Shown: positions 10,222-22,169 of the stretch, in pieces
How positions within the stretch are numbered: position 1 is the stretch's first letter
Layout of the letters: every line of letters starts with the position of its first letter
NCBI GenBank assembly: GCA_015179045.1
Contig: WHUZ01000003.1
Span: 2,170,001 to 2,234,000 of the forward strand
Direction: 5' to 3'
Length of the DNA stretch: 64,000 bases
Source of the DNA: Kalaharituber pfeilii
Taxonomy: Eukaryota; Ascomycota; Pezizomycetes; Pezizales; Pezizaceae
Notes under the pieces: model-generated
Database searches by the model: none
The model's input: the letters and a program-made list of their open reading frames with translations, nothing else
What the model was told of the DNA's origin: nothing
Made by a program: the position numbers and the translations under genes

Positions 10222-11126
10222 TCAGGTATGTCTTGAAGAAGTCGCGACACAAGATCCATAAGTACTGAGAGAAGCCTGCTTAAATAGTCACAGTCAGCCT
10301 AGTTCAGCATGCACACATGAAGCATCATAATACTATCAATGAGTGTTAATGTTGAGCATACCGTCAGGCCATCATCAGCAAGGAGAGGAGGTGCAAAAAT
10401 TGTAGATTCATCAAATTTGATATCATATTCCGGAAGTGATGGGGCAGGCACAAAGTTGTGCGGAAGATTGGGAGACACCCAGAATATTCTTTCAGATTGT
10501 TGAGAAGCTGCAGCTGTAGCATTGAGAATATGTTGAGGATTCTGGCTGTCAAAGAATGTACTGGGAACACTTTGGTCTATCATGCTGCTAGCCATTTCCT
10601 CAATGCCATTCTGGTTCTCATTGAGCAGACACTCAGGCATAGGGGAATTGACCATTTGCAGATAGTGACTGCCGGGTGCTGGTACCACCGGAAACACATT
10701 ATTGAAAACAGAATCATAAATTCCATTGCTGTTGAAAATTGTGTCGTATCCAGGAAATGGATCATTGACTGCTGCTGGCGGTTGGTTGCAATTGTAAGTG
10801 TACACATTTTCCACATGGGCTTGTTGTACCCCCAGTGTGCCTGGCAAGTTGTTCGAGGAAGTTTCTGGAATCCCTGTCACGGTCCGGCTATGTTTGTTAA
10901 TTTATCGCTACCAGAGGACTGTTAAATGAGATTACCTGCAAAGAATCCCCCGCAGTTCAATCCCCGGTGGAAGCAATACGAAGAACTGACTTTCCCCTTG
11001 CATGCTTGGGCCTAGAGCAATAGCCGTGGGAGCCACGAATGTTGGATTTGCGACAGTGAGCGGCCAGAATGTTGCTGGCAGCAGCTCTGTACCAAGCTCA
11101 CAATTTCGCATCGAACGAGCGTCCAT
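10222..11126 (-). CDS. FVPAP family protein C (intact, 3 exons)
   Basis: The family is unrecognised. Exons are 11126-10936, 10887-10362 and 10275-10222 (256 residues). The start ATG gives MDARSMRNCELG, and the TATA box (about 11240) is about 115 nt upstream. Intron 1 is 48 nt (GTAATC, TTAAC, CATAG). Intron 2 is 85 nt (GTATGC donor, CTGACTGTGAC, AAGCAG). Shared segments in order: LGPSMQGESQFFVLLPPG near residues 40-58, FPGYDTIF, NVFPVVPAPGSHY, PMPECLLNENQN, SQNPQHILNATAAASQQS, NFVPAPSLPEYDIKFDES, and the tail STYGSCVATSSRHT. The protein is rich in Pro, Asn and Gln, acidic, and lacks Lys/Arg clusters, unlike the related gene H. I see no transmembrane segment. This is the cleanest member to use as the family reference. 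Confidence 0.78.
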
Positions 11127-11235
11127 GGAAAAGAAAAGTTCAGAGCGCAAGGGAAGTTGAATATGGTATCCGGGGAGGGAGCAGCAAAGTGGACCTTGAC
11201 TGCGCAAGGGAAGGGAATAGTATGGGACAGCGTCC

Positions 11236-11292
11236 CACTATATATGCGAAACCGAGTCATTATATGGAGAAAATGTCGGGGTCGCTGTTAGG
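11236..11292 (-). promoter_or_regulatory. Promoter block of gene C
   Basis: TATA-like CATATATAGTGGG (minus strand) and the upstream conserved element, plus-strand form GGAGAAAATGTCGGGGTC. Order and spacing are as in A, D, E and F. Confidence 0.6.
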
Positions 11293-12008
11293 TGTATTCG
11301 TTCGCAAGATACATTCATTTCGGTATCCGCGGCGAAGGAGCATATCACCCACACACATTGCTTGCCAAGCCCTGCTCCTTCGGCCCAGCAAAAACCCTGT
11401 GGGGAGCACATCGCCACATTATTTGCCATGCCTGCTCATTGGGCCCAGCAAAAATAGTTTGGTTTGGGCTAGAACAACAAACACACCCCTGCGACTGCCC
11501 GTTTGCTTTCCCGCCCTCTTCCCATACACGCCTACGCACTTTCATCATCCTGCTCGCCCACCTCAGCATCAATACGTGCCCTCCTGGGGTTTCCGCGCTT
11601 TGCAGAGGGGACCAAACCAGCGAGACCAATCATCCGAAACGAAACGATGGACAGCTCAGTCCGCCCCAGGAAACAGTTGTTATCGGAAGAGAGAATGGGA
11701 TCTCTTCTCGAACAATAGCTTGCATGGTTTCTTCATCTCAGACAACCGACCGAGCGCTTGCTGGCGACTTTGTGAACCCTACCGCATTGGGCGCTCTCAG
11801 CGGCCTCTGGATCCAAGTTTATTCCAGAACCCCACTCATGAGGTTCTCCGCCAAGTCCATCCTTTTCAAGGTTAGCTTACCCCAGTTTCCCAACGCAAGG
11901 ACGCTGGCAGTCTCGATAGTGGCTGACTAAGCTACTCCACACTACGCGGCCGGAAGAAAACCCAAATCCCTCCCCGTTCCGCCTCTGCCGTTCCCCTCTC
12001 GATTCATA
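11293..12008. other. No confident gene; weak internal duplication
   Basis: A plus-strand frame is open for 212 codons (11292-11930), but other frames are open over much of the same interval and I recognise nothing in it. CCAGCAAAAA with flanking TGCTC(C/A)TT is repeated at about 11370 and 11425. Confidence 0.35.
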
Positions 12009-12196
12009 AGTAACCGACATCTATCTCCAAACACCATACGGGGAGTTTGTAGAGGGCAATATTGAGAAGATCAGAGCAGTGCAAGAAATACAGGAAGAAA
12101 TATGGGGATTAAGCATTTTGAAAAGAAAGGAAAGGAGGTCTCCCATGGCTGATGCAGAACTCATTGCCGAATTGACTTGAGTGGGGCAGAGGTTGG
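12009..12196 (+). repeat. Dispersed repeat R3, copy 2
   Basis: Same family as 9168-9353 and 24840-25020. This copy keeps the longest open stretch: residues GEFVEGNIEKIRAVQEIQEE, then IWGLSILKRKER, ending at a stop near 12180. No start or flanking exon is evident. Confidence 0.55.
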
Positions 12197-12479
12197 CGAG
12201 GTTTCGTTCTATCCATAGGGTTATCACCTTTGCCAACAAAATCGTCAATGAATTGAATGTGGGCGAAACACAGCATTTCCCGAAAGTCGCACCACTACGT
12301 ATACGATCATCCCAATTTTGCCAGGGTTTTAACTTGTAGTTCACTCGGTTACCCCATTAACAATGGCGATATTTAATTTATTGCAGATGCGGTTTATCGG
12401 AATTGACACTGTAAAACCCTATTTATATGATGATGCCTATATACTAGTATGCTAGATTTACTCAATGCTAAGACACTAT

Positions 12480-13500
12480 GCGAAAACTCGGTGAGCTACG
12501 GAGCATAGGACTACATTTATGAGGAACTACACTTTTAGGGAAGTAGGGTTGCAATGGCTCCCCATTAGCTGCAATGCAAAATACATCCAAAATTTCTTTT
12601 CTATGCATCGAAATAAATGTTCTTAACCTGGTGCGACACAAAGTAGCCTTGCGTAAGTGGCTCTTGGTGATGATTAAGCACACGGCTAAAGTTTGTGTGC
12701 ACTTCTTGTGCCGTATGTAAGGATTATCGATCGCAACCAATAGAAAACTGGCAACCAAACAAGTAACCCTGTTGACTAAGCCAGAAAAGCGAAATTGAAT
12801 TTTGTCTAGGGGAAACATAATATCATTGTCAGCGTTTTGTTCCAAGAGGGAGCAGCTGCGGACTTGGCATCGGACCAGTTGCAATTAGAGCGTTGAAAAT
12901 AGAAGTGGGGGGCCAGAGTCAGGACGCGGTTCCATCAGTGCAATTAGGGTGCATTTTACGATGTAGTAGCAAAGTCCCGGTAGCATTGATGCGATTTTTG
13001 CCGTTAACTGAATTGGCAGAAGCTGCTTAAAATTCGATCCTAATATGCATACCGAAGTGGTACATTGGGTATAGCCACTTGTTAAGTATAGATAGAAGAA
13101 TACAAACTAATGTAAGACGAGCACACCACGTGATCACCTTAAATTGGAAAAAAAAAACAATAAACGTGCAAAAAAATAATTGAGAAAAGTATAAGCCTAA
13201 TAAAAAACTAAGCTTCAGTAGTCTCATCAACAAGAAATCAACGGTGAAGCTGCATAGCTGAATTGATGCTACCTTGGCAGAGAGGCGCCACCTGGACTGC
13301 ATGACTGCCAAAACCGAACGATGCAACACAAAGCGACCTTACTTAGCCACCATGACATCCCCACCGACCGGAACAATTCCACTGGCGCATCTCCTTATCC
13401 AGCTTCGGCAGCTCCAGCAATGCAAAAAATTACGCTCTCTATGGCGAATGGTAGTAAGGGAGTAAACGACGGGAGTGAATAAAGATGATGATGTAATGCT
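12480..13500. repeat. Duplicated 3' flank of gene D
   Basis: Parallels 3120-4000 beside gene A: ACTTTTAGGGAAGTAG, GAGGGAGCAGCTGCGGACTT, CCACGTGATCA, CCACCGACCGGAACAATTCC. No gene is visible. The C-tract of D is at 13501-13512. Confidence 0.6.
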
Positions 13501-13572
13501 GGGCGGGGGGGGTATATGTAGACCTGAGCGACATGCGCTCAAGTATGTCTCCGAGGCTGCGACACAAGATCC

Positions 13573-14457
13573 CTAAGTGTTGAGATGAGCCTGCTTAAAG
13601 GGTCACAGTCAGCCAAGTTCATCATGCACACATGAAACATAAAAGTACTGTCAATTGGTGTTGAAGTTGAGCATACCCTCTGGTGGTCAAGAAGGGGAGG
13701 AGCCATGAAAGTCGCAGGTTCCTCAAATCTGATACCTAATTCTGGAAGTGACGGAGCTGGCACAAAGTCATTTGGGATATTAGGAGACATCCAGAACATG
13801 GTTTGAGATTGCTGAGAAATCGCAGATGCAGCATTGGGAATGAACTGAGTATTCTGACTGTCAGAATGCATACTGGCATTCCTCCGGTCCATGATGGTGT
13901 TAAATATCTCCAGTTCAGTGCTGCTCTGGTTTTGATCAAGCAAGCATTCAACCATGGGAAGATTAATCATATCCGGATAGTCACTGGAGGGTGCTGGCAC
14001 TGCTGAAAACATATTGCCAAAACCAATGTCGGAAATTGTATCACCGGGAATAATCATATCATGCTCAAGAAACTGATTGGTGACAGGTGGCAGTTGGTTG
14101 CAAGTATACCTAGTTGGTTCATAAGATAGTCCACTCGCAAAGTCCTGTTGACCATGCCATCCACTTCGGAGGTTATCCGGCAAAGTTTCAAACCCTTCCC
14201 ACATGGTCCGGCTAGGTTTGTTCATTAAAATGTCAATACCCGACAAATTTGAAATGGGTTAGTATTCTGTAAATGAAATGTAATCACCTGTAAAGAATTC
14301 CCCATGGCTTAATGCCTTGTGGAAGAACTATCAGATACTGGCTGGTTCCTTGCAGGCTTGGGCTCAGAGGAATTGCTGTAGGGATCGTTGTTAGGTCGGT
14401 GAAAGTGAGGGGTAAAAACCCAGCTGGCAGCAGTTTAGGTGCCTGATGATTATCCAT
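13573..14457 (-). CDS. FVPAP family protein D (last exon shortened)
   Basis: The family is unrecognised. Exons are 14457-14288, 14211-13677 and 13590-13573. The start ATG gives MDNHQAPKLLPAG. Exon 1 is seven codons shorter than in B and C, which defines a D/F/G subgroup. Intron 1 is 76 nt (GTGATT donor, ACTAAC inside, CCTAG end). Intron 2 begins GTATGC and ends TTTAAGCAG. Exon 2 is open for 178 codons with FLEHDMIIPGDTISDIGFGN, NMFSAVPAPSSDYP, SQNTQFIPNAASAISQQS and NDFVPAPSLPELGIRFEEPA. In exon 3 the family codon TAT has become TAG, ending the protein after five exon-3 residues instead of 17; a 3-nt deletion follows. It is otherwise intact and may still be made. Confidence 0.65.
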
Positions 14458-14570
14458 TGAGGGTGACAGCTCACGGTAGAAGTGTTATTGTTTGTTTTAA
14501 GGAAAGAGGTAGAGTCGATTGTGAAGGTTGAATTTGAATCTCTTGTTGCATAGAAGGGAACAAGCAGCCC

Positions 14571-14630
14571 TCTATATATGCTGAAGCGGATTATATATAG
14601 AGAGAAACTGTCGAGTGTCATCATTAGGAT
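14571..14630 (-). promoter_or_regulatory. Promoter block of gene D
   Basis: TATA-like CATATATAGAGGGC (minus strand) and the conserved element in the form AGAGAAACTGTCGAGTGTCA on the plus strand. The TATA box is about 116 nt from the ATG. Confidence 0.6.
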
Positions 14631-14649
14631 CATATATAGAGAAGAATTA

Positions 14650-17600
14650 CAGACAAGGTGGATGGGTTTTTTCGATATGTTGCTGGTTGGATGTGTAAGT
14701 TGGCGCCGCTTCAGGCGGGGGATGCTGTAGATTTGAGGCCTGTTGTTACTTCTGAGACCAGCGATAGCGGCTGTCGCACATCTAATTATCCCACGCTTCC
14801 AGGGTACCAATACTACCCAGGCTCCAAACTACTCAGGCACCGCGCCCCAAAGGGGTTAGCTTCATTCCTAAAGGGTAACATGTGAAAACAATTTAGTGCC
14901 AGCTCTGCATATTGAGATTCCACATCCTCAATTCTTCCCTGCTTGCGTACTGTTCTACCAATGGGACGAAATTTGCCAAGAACTATTTTTTGTCGTGCAC
15001 TCCAGTTGTAACGGCTGCATGATTGGGCGCGCCGTATTGACGCGAAGCGCAGGCCTCGCTCGTAGATTCCCATGGCAACCACAATAAAATTCTCAGATTC
15101 TCAAATTTATCACATCACGCGCCAGCGCCATTACAAAGGCAAGTACTTTATGCACCTTATTATTGAATACAAAATTATCTACAACCTATTGCTCACACAA
15201 CTACAACTTTTTAGCACTCTTGAATGACGATAAAGACATTGCCAGGGAGTGTGACCTTGTGGTGTTTGCTGTAAAGCTGCTCAAGTCAATGAAATCGCCT
15301 TCGTAGTTGCATATCTGCATGTAGTTTGAATCGGAAAACGTAGTGGTTACTCGTTCCAGGTACTGCTCTGTGCTCAGTCAGAGTAGATGAACCAGAATAC
15401 GACAAATTTGGAGACACGAAATGCACCACCAAGTGGTAAACGAGTACTTGGCACTCTCGTCCATTGCATATACTTAGGATCATTATGATGTACCGATTAC
15501 ACGGCCCAGCGAGCGCTAATGCAAGCAGAGTATCGGAATATACGAAGCTCATTATTTTAAGTATAACCGCTCCAACTTATTATTTACTCTTTTCATGCAT
15601 GTATCAGTACCTTAGTTCTAGTATGATCGGTAGCAAGGAGTGGATAAACTGCAAGGAAACAGGCGAGCGTACGAAGCTCAGCTGCCCCAAGCCTGAGCGC
15701 AGAGCAGCTCAAACCATGTACTTTAACATTTAACATTCTACAAATTGGACCAAAACGGATGCAAGCACTACATAATGCACATGGCTTCAATTCCTTTACC
15801 AATAAATTATGAGGTAAGGCTATAGGTATCGTAACGTCCTCTAGGTTTGTTAATAGTGTCATCAAGGCAAGCTAGTGCGCAGTACGTCCTTCGCCTCCCC
15901 CTGCTAGCGTCACTGCTCGGGGCGGGTAACCATCGATTTTCGTTGATACGGGGAGTTTTCCAAGCTGGTGGGGCCCAGCTACTGGTTGCAAGGATGCCAA
16001 ATCCATGTCCTGATTTCTCGTCATCGTTTATTGGCCGACTGCTACTTAGTAATGCATTCAAGTGGAGAAATGAATATATATGTACATTCTTTGTACACGC
16101 TTATAGTGCGAGGCCGTTGAATTTTTGATTACCGAGGCTTAATCCCTTTGTGTTCAACGAAGAACAACGAGGGTCGAGATTCTTAATCGCAGGATGGGGA
16201 GTGAGAGGGCTGGCCAGGATTTTCCTCTCAACATGCGGCCAAGGCTTGACAAGACATGAGTTGGCAGGGATCGTAAGCAAAGGTCTGTGCGGGGTTCCCT
16301 GTCACACCAGCATCAATACGATCAGGTTTATTGGGCTTGGAAACGTGCCGCGTGAGACCCTGTTTATCTGCTGAAGAGACGCCTGTACGTGGCTGCATTT
16401 CGAAACGGAGGCTGGGACAAAGAGACCAAGTTGTTCATTATTGGATCAGAGTTATGCAAACATGGCACCTACTACCTTGTTGACTAGTTAATTATCATTG
16501 GAAGACTGGGGACATCACGCGGTATAATAGGGCGTTGCTTTGGCTTAGTACAGTTCACTACAGCTCTTGCTGATATAGGACCGTAGTATTTTTGGCTCCA
16601 AAAAAGATCTGGTAAACCATTTCTGACATAGCATGTGTTCGCAGTTGATCTAAGCACGATATCTGCTGGCCAAAAATACGTTGCGCGGGATCTTTGGAAG
16701 TCCATTGCATGTAGTGTGCTATTGTGAAGTCAAAGGTCGGTACGTCGCAGAGTAGGTTCTTGTTAGTCACTGCACCTGGTTCTTGATGGTTAGGAGTTGC
16801 TTGTAGCGGAACTTGATATTGAAGACGGTACACATGTACAATAACCAGGCTGTGGGAGTACAACTTTGTCAACTAGTCCCGCAAGCAATATTACCATGCA
16901 TGTACTAGTACAGGAGAGTACACGTTCTAGGCTAAGTATTCCATGGGCAATACTAGCATAAGAGACATGCATACGACTCCACAGATGAAATGGTGCCACA
17001 GGCAACTTAGCGTATCCAAAAACAGCCATCGCAAATTATTCACGAAAAACGTTTTGGATATGTGGCTGTACTGTACGTCATGGTGTACTGAGGTGTAACA
17101 TTTCGCTGCTCAAGGCAAAAAAATAATATGTTTATACTTTAGTAGGTTGTACTTTCAACACTAGAACTATGACGCTAAAAGCGTTGACGGTAAGTAGAGT
17201 CATGGGCAGCTTCCCTGATCCAATAAATATTAGTCCTTACAGATGCCACTATCCATATTTTTCGCTGTTCAAACGTCCAGCAGAATAATTAGTCGTGTTG
17301 GGTGAAGGAAATTTGCGAAAGTAACTCCAGGTATGTAACGAAGTACGAGTACGCATATTTGTAGCGCAATGTACCTATACCAAGAGAAATTGCATGATGT
17401 CGTTTACCGTTCTCGTTTTTAATTACCGAAATGTTTAAAGGCTTCTTCAATCCTCTAGCAGAGGAAATAGAAAGTATCATGCCAAGTATTCCTGAACTAC
17501 TAGTCCTAGTCAGCTGCGACAGCGGAATCTGAGAGAGGATCAATTACTAATACTGCAACTCTGCCAAGAGTAGTGCGTACTTAGGCAATGGCATGTGCTG

Positions 17601-17740
17601 TTATATAAGCAGAATTCACAAAGGAACAGTAGGCTAGATTCATGTTGATCAGTTGGACTCCACCATTAAGCTGGATCTTCCGGTCGCCCCTCGTTTTTCC
17701 CAATACTATCCAATTGCAAGTGAATTAGCGATCGAGTTCC
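14650..17740. other. Gene-free stretch; nothing recognised
   Basis: More than 3 kb with only short, mutually overlapping ORFs. I find no tail element, terminal inverted repeat, splice-linked frame or motif. It may be old decayed repeat or non-coding DNA. Confidence 0.45.
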
Positions 17741-17743
17741 TAT

Positions 17744-18372
17744 AGTCTACCCTTGCTATAACGAAACTCGCTATAGCGAAAACCTTGCTATACCGAAAAT
17801 TGCACGAAGCCATTATTCCATTCGCACTCAAACACCTCTTGCTATAACAAAAAATCCATCAAATAATGAAATGAAAATTAGATTGAGTGAAAGTTATTTC
17901 CAAATTATTCTTGCTATAACAAAAAATGGCTAGTGGAATACATGACTAATCAAGCACCACCCAATTGCGCAACTAGGCCCAATTTCACAAAAAAGGGTGT
18001 GCTCTTTCGAATTGCATCTAGGGTTTCTTTTTGTTTTTGCAGCTGCAGTCTTCTTTTTACATAGTTGCTGCTTTTCTAACTTGAGGTTCAGCTTTGTAGG
18101 TAATTCTGCTTCAACAACATGATTCATGCATCTGCATAGTACTTGATCAATACCTCTGTACTCTCAATTTTGTACTCTCATTTTGCCTACTCCAGTTATT
18201 TCCATTAGGAGGAGAATCACGGAGTTAAAATCTGTTGCCATAAATTCGGTGGGAGCTCAGGTCCTCGGGGCTCTAAATTCAGCTGCCAAGGACATGACTA
18301 ATCTTGCCACCCAATATTCTATAACGAAACATTGCTATAACGAAAAAAAAGTGCCCAGATTTTGGGTAGACT
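17744..18372. mobile_element. MITE-like element with AGTCTACCC ends
   Basis: It starts AGTCTACCCTTGCTATAACG and ends GGGTAGACT (inverted 9 bp). Internal copies of TTGCTATAACGAAA and CGCTATAGCGAAAA lie near both ends. A related scrap, CTATAACGAAAACCTTGCTA, is at 32207-32228. There is no transposase frame and the target duplication is unclear. I infer a pogo/Tc1-like non-autonomous element. Confidence 0.55.
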
Positions 18373-18610
18373 TGTAGATCGGAAAATTCCAGCTCACCCC
18401 GGAAATAGTGCTTCGGCCACCCCCGCATAGGATCTTTCTCGCCAATTTGGTCAGTAGAAGTTTAAATTCGCCTGACGGGTGACAGCTGATAGGCGTGCGA
18501 ATGAGACAGGGGGGTATTCGGTTACTTCGGCTAAATCAAGATGAGATAAGAGATGATCATTGCATTGCGTACAGTGATATCCAACCCATGGAACTTTTAT
18601 GCCTATTAAA

Positions 18611-19085
18611 GAGACCTTTCGCAACAAGCTCTAGAGCTTCCCAAATGCCGAGAAACCAGGGTGTCGACCCCTGTAAGCTCTAGAGTGCCAAATGAACTTT
18701 CGCATGAGCTCTAGAGCTTCCGCACAAACTGCACAGCAACGGCAAAAAAGGAGGTACTGGTTATTATGAGCTCCACTTTACACCTGCTGATTGAGCGCCA
18801 GCTACAGCGCTGAGATTCCCCCCCTTGTACTTGAGTATTTGCTTCGTTTTCCTACTCTAAAGCCTATTAGTTGATTATTTAGACTTTTACAATTCTCAGG
18901 ATACCTTCAGCCTTACCATAGCTATTGTAGTTGTTGAGATATTTGCAGCGAAAGTTGTAGAGCTGGGGTGAAGCTTTTCGCTGGAGCTTCATGAAGCTCC
19001 AGAGCTTTAGCTGCGCCACACCTCGTTGCCTAGCAGGGGGTGCAGCAGGGGTCGGGAAGCTCTAGAGCTTGTTGCGAAAGGTGTC
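18611..19085. mobile_element. 475-bp MITE with about 31-bp inverted ends
   Basis: Left end GAGACCTTTCGCAACAAGCT followed by CTAGAGCTTCCC; the right end is its inverse with one mismatch. The hexamer-rich phrase AAGCTCTAGAGCTT recurs inside the element. There is no coding capacity. Confidence 0.7.
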
Positions 19086-19481
19086 TAATATTGAAGGCAA
19101 ATGACCCACGAATCAACTACTAGGACTACATTAGTAGTTGTACTAGTACTGTCGAGGAGGAAAGTGGACTAGAGGAAAGAAGGAGTAAATCACTGGAATT
19201 GAACGAGGTCTGTGGATCTGACTTTCTTCAACCTTGTCACGATGATTGTATTGTGTTCTATTGTGTTCTGTTCTGCTACAGAGAAGGCCTCCTCCCCGCC
19301 CTCTTGATATACCCGTAATTCTTAAGTACTCCCTTCCCCTTTTGGTAGTTTCCCAGTTCGTCCACCCGCCGAACCTTCTAGTACCTTCTCCCCTAGCCTT
19401 CCTTCCAGGTCACGTGCAATGCCAAGGTCCTCTCCAGGTTTGCGGCAGTACACGCCGCTAGTAGGTACTGTTATCGGTAGC

Positions 19482-21006
19482 GATCGTCAACCCTTTTTTT
19501 TTTTTTTTTTTTTTTTTATTTCACGTAACCCCGCTTGCAGCTGTTCGCCATGGCAGGGTCCCTGGACCGAAGTCCTTATGGCCCGGAGACAGGCACCTGT
19601 GCAACTACCTACACATTCGACCCCTTGTAAAAAGACACAAAGATACCACTACTTCGGTGATGCGGAGGAAACACAAAGCGAGAGCCCAATGTCCCATGAG
19701 AACAATCAAGCACGAATACCCAAATATCCCCCCAGACAATCAAGCAGTCATGTCCATCTCCTCCACATCCCTCTCCTTCCCCTTTCCGTCCACCTTTGTA
19801 GTTCTGTCCCAGTCATACAGGCACGAGTGGTGCCATTTGCCTGATAACCGTATCTTCGCTGGTGTTTGACTATCTGATTCTACCTCCCCCTCTAGGTAGA
19901 TAACAATCGAGCTAGTCTTCTTTCCCTCCCTCCTTTCTTTATTCACCAACCATCTTGCCGCGACAATCCTCCCCATCCACGGGTTCGCCTTTTCTATCCA
20001 ATCTCTTACTTTCCCAAGTTTCTTCATCACCGCTATTCCATGTACCACAACTGCTCGGCCAGATTGCGGGAGTCTTTCTTTCTGGGATGTTCTTGCTTTC
20101 AGAGATGATGTTGGAGGCTTCTTTTCCTTCTGCTTTGGGGGGTGGGCACTGGACCCCCTTTCTGCGCTTTTGGATTGGGGAGCGGTGGACTTTGTCCGGC
20201 TTTTTGGTGGTGCCATTGGAGGTAGGTCAGATTTCTTTGTCGGGGGTGTGTTTGGTGGAATGTGTTGAGAAACAATTGCTGCATACGACAGCGGAGGTGG
20301 TGTTTCCGGTGGGATGTGTTGTGAAACTATTGCTGCATAAGACAGCGGAGGTGGTGTTTCCGGATCAGTCTGTGTGCTCCCTTCCTTTCGCAAAAAGCTT
20401 CTCCGCTCATCTACTTGCTGGGTACAAGTCTCCGCCCCGGAGGTTGCTGCAAGTAGCGTTACCGATATGTGTAGGAGATCAATATGCTGTAGGAACCTGT
20501 CCGTTGGCTCGAAGTTCGGTCTTGTCTTTTGGTCTACAATACATTGCTTAATGTGTTCAATGACGTCGTCATCCACTGCTGCAAGCATCTCAGTCAGATT
20601 GATTCCACCGAGTCTCTCACTGATCGACTTGAGTAGTGGGGCCTCGATACGGGTACTTCTGGCAGGCATCGTTCTGGCACCTGTGCTCATGCTTGTGTCT
20701 TTCGGTGCTGGGCTGCCCAATGCCATGAATCTATTGGTCCGATTCATGGTGGGCGTGCCAAGAAGTCAGGGATAGCGGTGTGCTGGCAACAGAGGCGGGA
20801 GCGGAAAATTTCCTCGAAACTTCACCCCACAGGGGAAATTTGAGGAGTTGGGTATCTTGGAATGAAAATTAGATCAAAAGACTCAGCGCCTTAAGAGCTT
20901 TCGATCTATGTAGGTTTCGCTGGGGGGGGCGTTGTGGTTGCGGAGTGGCTTCCAAGCGCTCGTCCTGTCAAAGTGGTTGTTGCTGGTGTCTATGGATCGT
21001 CAACCC
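19482..21006 (-). mobile_element. Gag-only T1 retroposon, full-length copy
   Basis: The insert 19494-20994 (1501 bp, minus orientation) is bounded by the 12-bp duplication GATCGTCAACCC at 19482-19493 and 20995-21006. From 5' to 3' (descending): a leader of about 250 bp, one ORF (20747-19740), then the T1 tail and a T-run (poly-A on its own strand). There is no reverse transcriptase, endonuclease or RNase H. Its 5' end extends about 50 bp beyond the sister copy at 32888-34230. Confidence 0.85.
19740..20747 (-). CDS. Gag/ORF1-like protein of the T1 retroposon (335 aa)
   Basis: It begins MNRTNRFMALGSPAPKD, directly after a CCCACC context. The middle is Pro/Lys/Ser-rich with an exactly repeated 22-residue block containing ETPPPLSYAAIVSQHIP (20247-20362 region). 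The C-terminal third is a compact basic domain: AVVVHGIAVMKKLGKVRDWI, MGRIVAARWLVNKERREGKK, SSIVIYLEGEVESDSQTPAK, VRLSGKWHHSCLYDWDR. This pattern resembles the RNA-binding fold of fungal LINE ORF1 proteins, but CCHC knuckles are absent. It is about three-quarters identical by eye to 33102-34052. Presumed role: RNA binding of the retroposon particle; unproven. Confidence 0.75.
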   Translation of the reverse strand: MNRTNRFMALGSPAPKDTSMSTGARTMPARSTRIEAPLLKSISERLGGINLTEMLAAVDDDVIEHIKQCIVDQKTRPNFEPTDRFLQHIDLLHISVTLLAATSGAETCTQQVDERRSFLRKEGSTQTDPETPPPLSYAAIVSQHIPPETPPPLSYAAIVSQHIPPNTPPTKKSDLPPMAPPKSRTKSTAPQSKSAERGSSAHPPKQKEKKPPTSSLKARTSQKERLPQSGRAVVVHGIAVMKKLGKVRDWIEKANPWMGRIVAARWLVNKERREGKKTSSIVIYLEGEVESDSQTPAKIRLSGKWHHSCLYDWDRTTKVDGKGKERDVEEMDMTA

Positions 21007-21199
21007 AGATATCACCGCCTCTTGGCATGCCTCCAGAGCCACCATATTGGCTATCTCCAGTAGTTCGCACGCGAACAAAATGTATGGATACAACCACACC
21101 AGCACCTGTTTATTTGCATTGCATATATCTATTATCGGGTCTCTTCTATGTTCGCACATTAATCCGCCGGTCAATTTCCCCACTCCTGCTTAACATTGC

Positions 21200-21715
21200 T
21201 GCATAATGCCGGTCACCTGTCCCAATTTCTATGCTACTATAGCTGCTGTCACTCAACTATGGCAATACCAGACGGTGGAATATGTTATGGGCAGGTGGAA
21301 CACCTCCAAAGCTCTTCGCAAGGCTGGCAAGTGAGCAATGGCAGCCGGTGCAGGTGCTCCGGTACGTACTCCATTGTCACAGGGCAGGGTACAGAGGCTG
21401 AGCGGAACCCAAAGGCGTCTGGGGGGCTGCGGTTGGAATCTTCCCTTCGGTGGCATCGCTTATTGGTTGGGATGTGTGTTTTCACTGGAGCTTGGCGGTG
21501 GCGGGGTGTTGGCAACGGGGTTGATGAGCTGAAATTTCCTCGAAACTTCACCCTCCGGGGGAATCCGCGGGTTATGGAATCGAAGGGTAAAAATTAGATC
21601 AAAAGACTCAGCGCGCTGAGAGCTTCCGATCTATGTAGGTTTCGCTGGGGGGGACGTCGTGGTTGTGGAGTCGCTTCCAAGCACTCGTCCTGTTGTGGTT
21701 GTTGCCGTTGTCGGT
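21200..21715 (-). mobile_element. 5' part of another T1-related retroposon
   Basis: 21530-21715 repeats the leader of the gag-only element (CTCGAAACTTCACCC, AAAATTAGATCAAAAGACTC, CGATCTATGTAGGTTTCGCT). Beyond the TTGCC at the end of the leader the sequence diverges. A different minus frame follows with no clear similarity to the gag ORF. No tail or duplication was found, so the boundary at 21200 is a guess. Confidence 0.5.
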
Positions 21716-22169
21716 ATATGCTCAATTCAATTGTCAACTCTTCGATTTTCATTGGTATAGGCACGGCTTATATGTGAGATGTAACAATTCCATGCCTTCG
21801 CCTTTTTGGAAGTAGTTATGTTTCTGATTTTCCCGCATCCCCACACAGAATTTGAAAATCATGTAGCCTGATCAGGTTGGCTAGAGCCGAGGCTACTTAC
21901 AAAGGAGATCAAAAAAATAATGTAAGGTGAACCAAACAACGCAAACGGCCTGAACTTGGCTACCAGGCCATTCCCATAGCCTGGAACTCCACTGGCACAT
22001 CCAACTTCGGAAGCTCCAGTATTGCGAAAATAACGCCTTCCATGGCGAATTGCAGTAACCAGGTAAATGATCAAAAAATTAAGTAAATAACGAAATCAAC
22101 AAATAAAATATGATGATAACCAGTAATGTAATGAGGGGGGGCGGGTAGGTAGAGCTGAGCAACAAGCAA

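Noticed and set aside
11292..11930. 212-codon plus-strand ORF upstream of gene C
   Set aside because: Three frames are open over parts of it, it contains an internal duplication, and nothing in it resembles a domain. Its length may be due to GC content.
17744..18372. Claiming a firm TA target duplication for the AGTCTACCC element
   Set aside because: TA is next to the left end, but the right end is followed by TG, so the exact boundary is unresolved.
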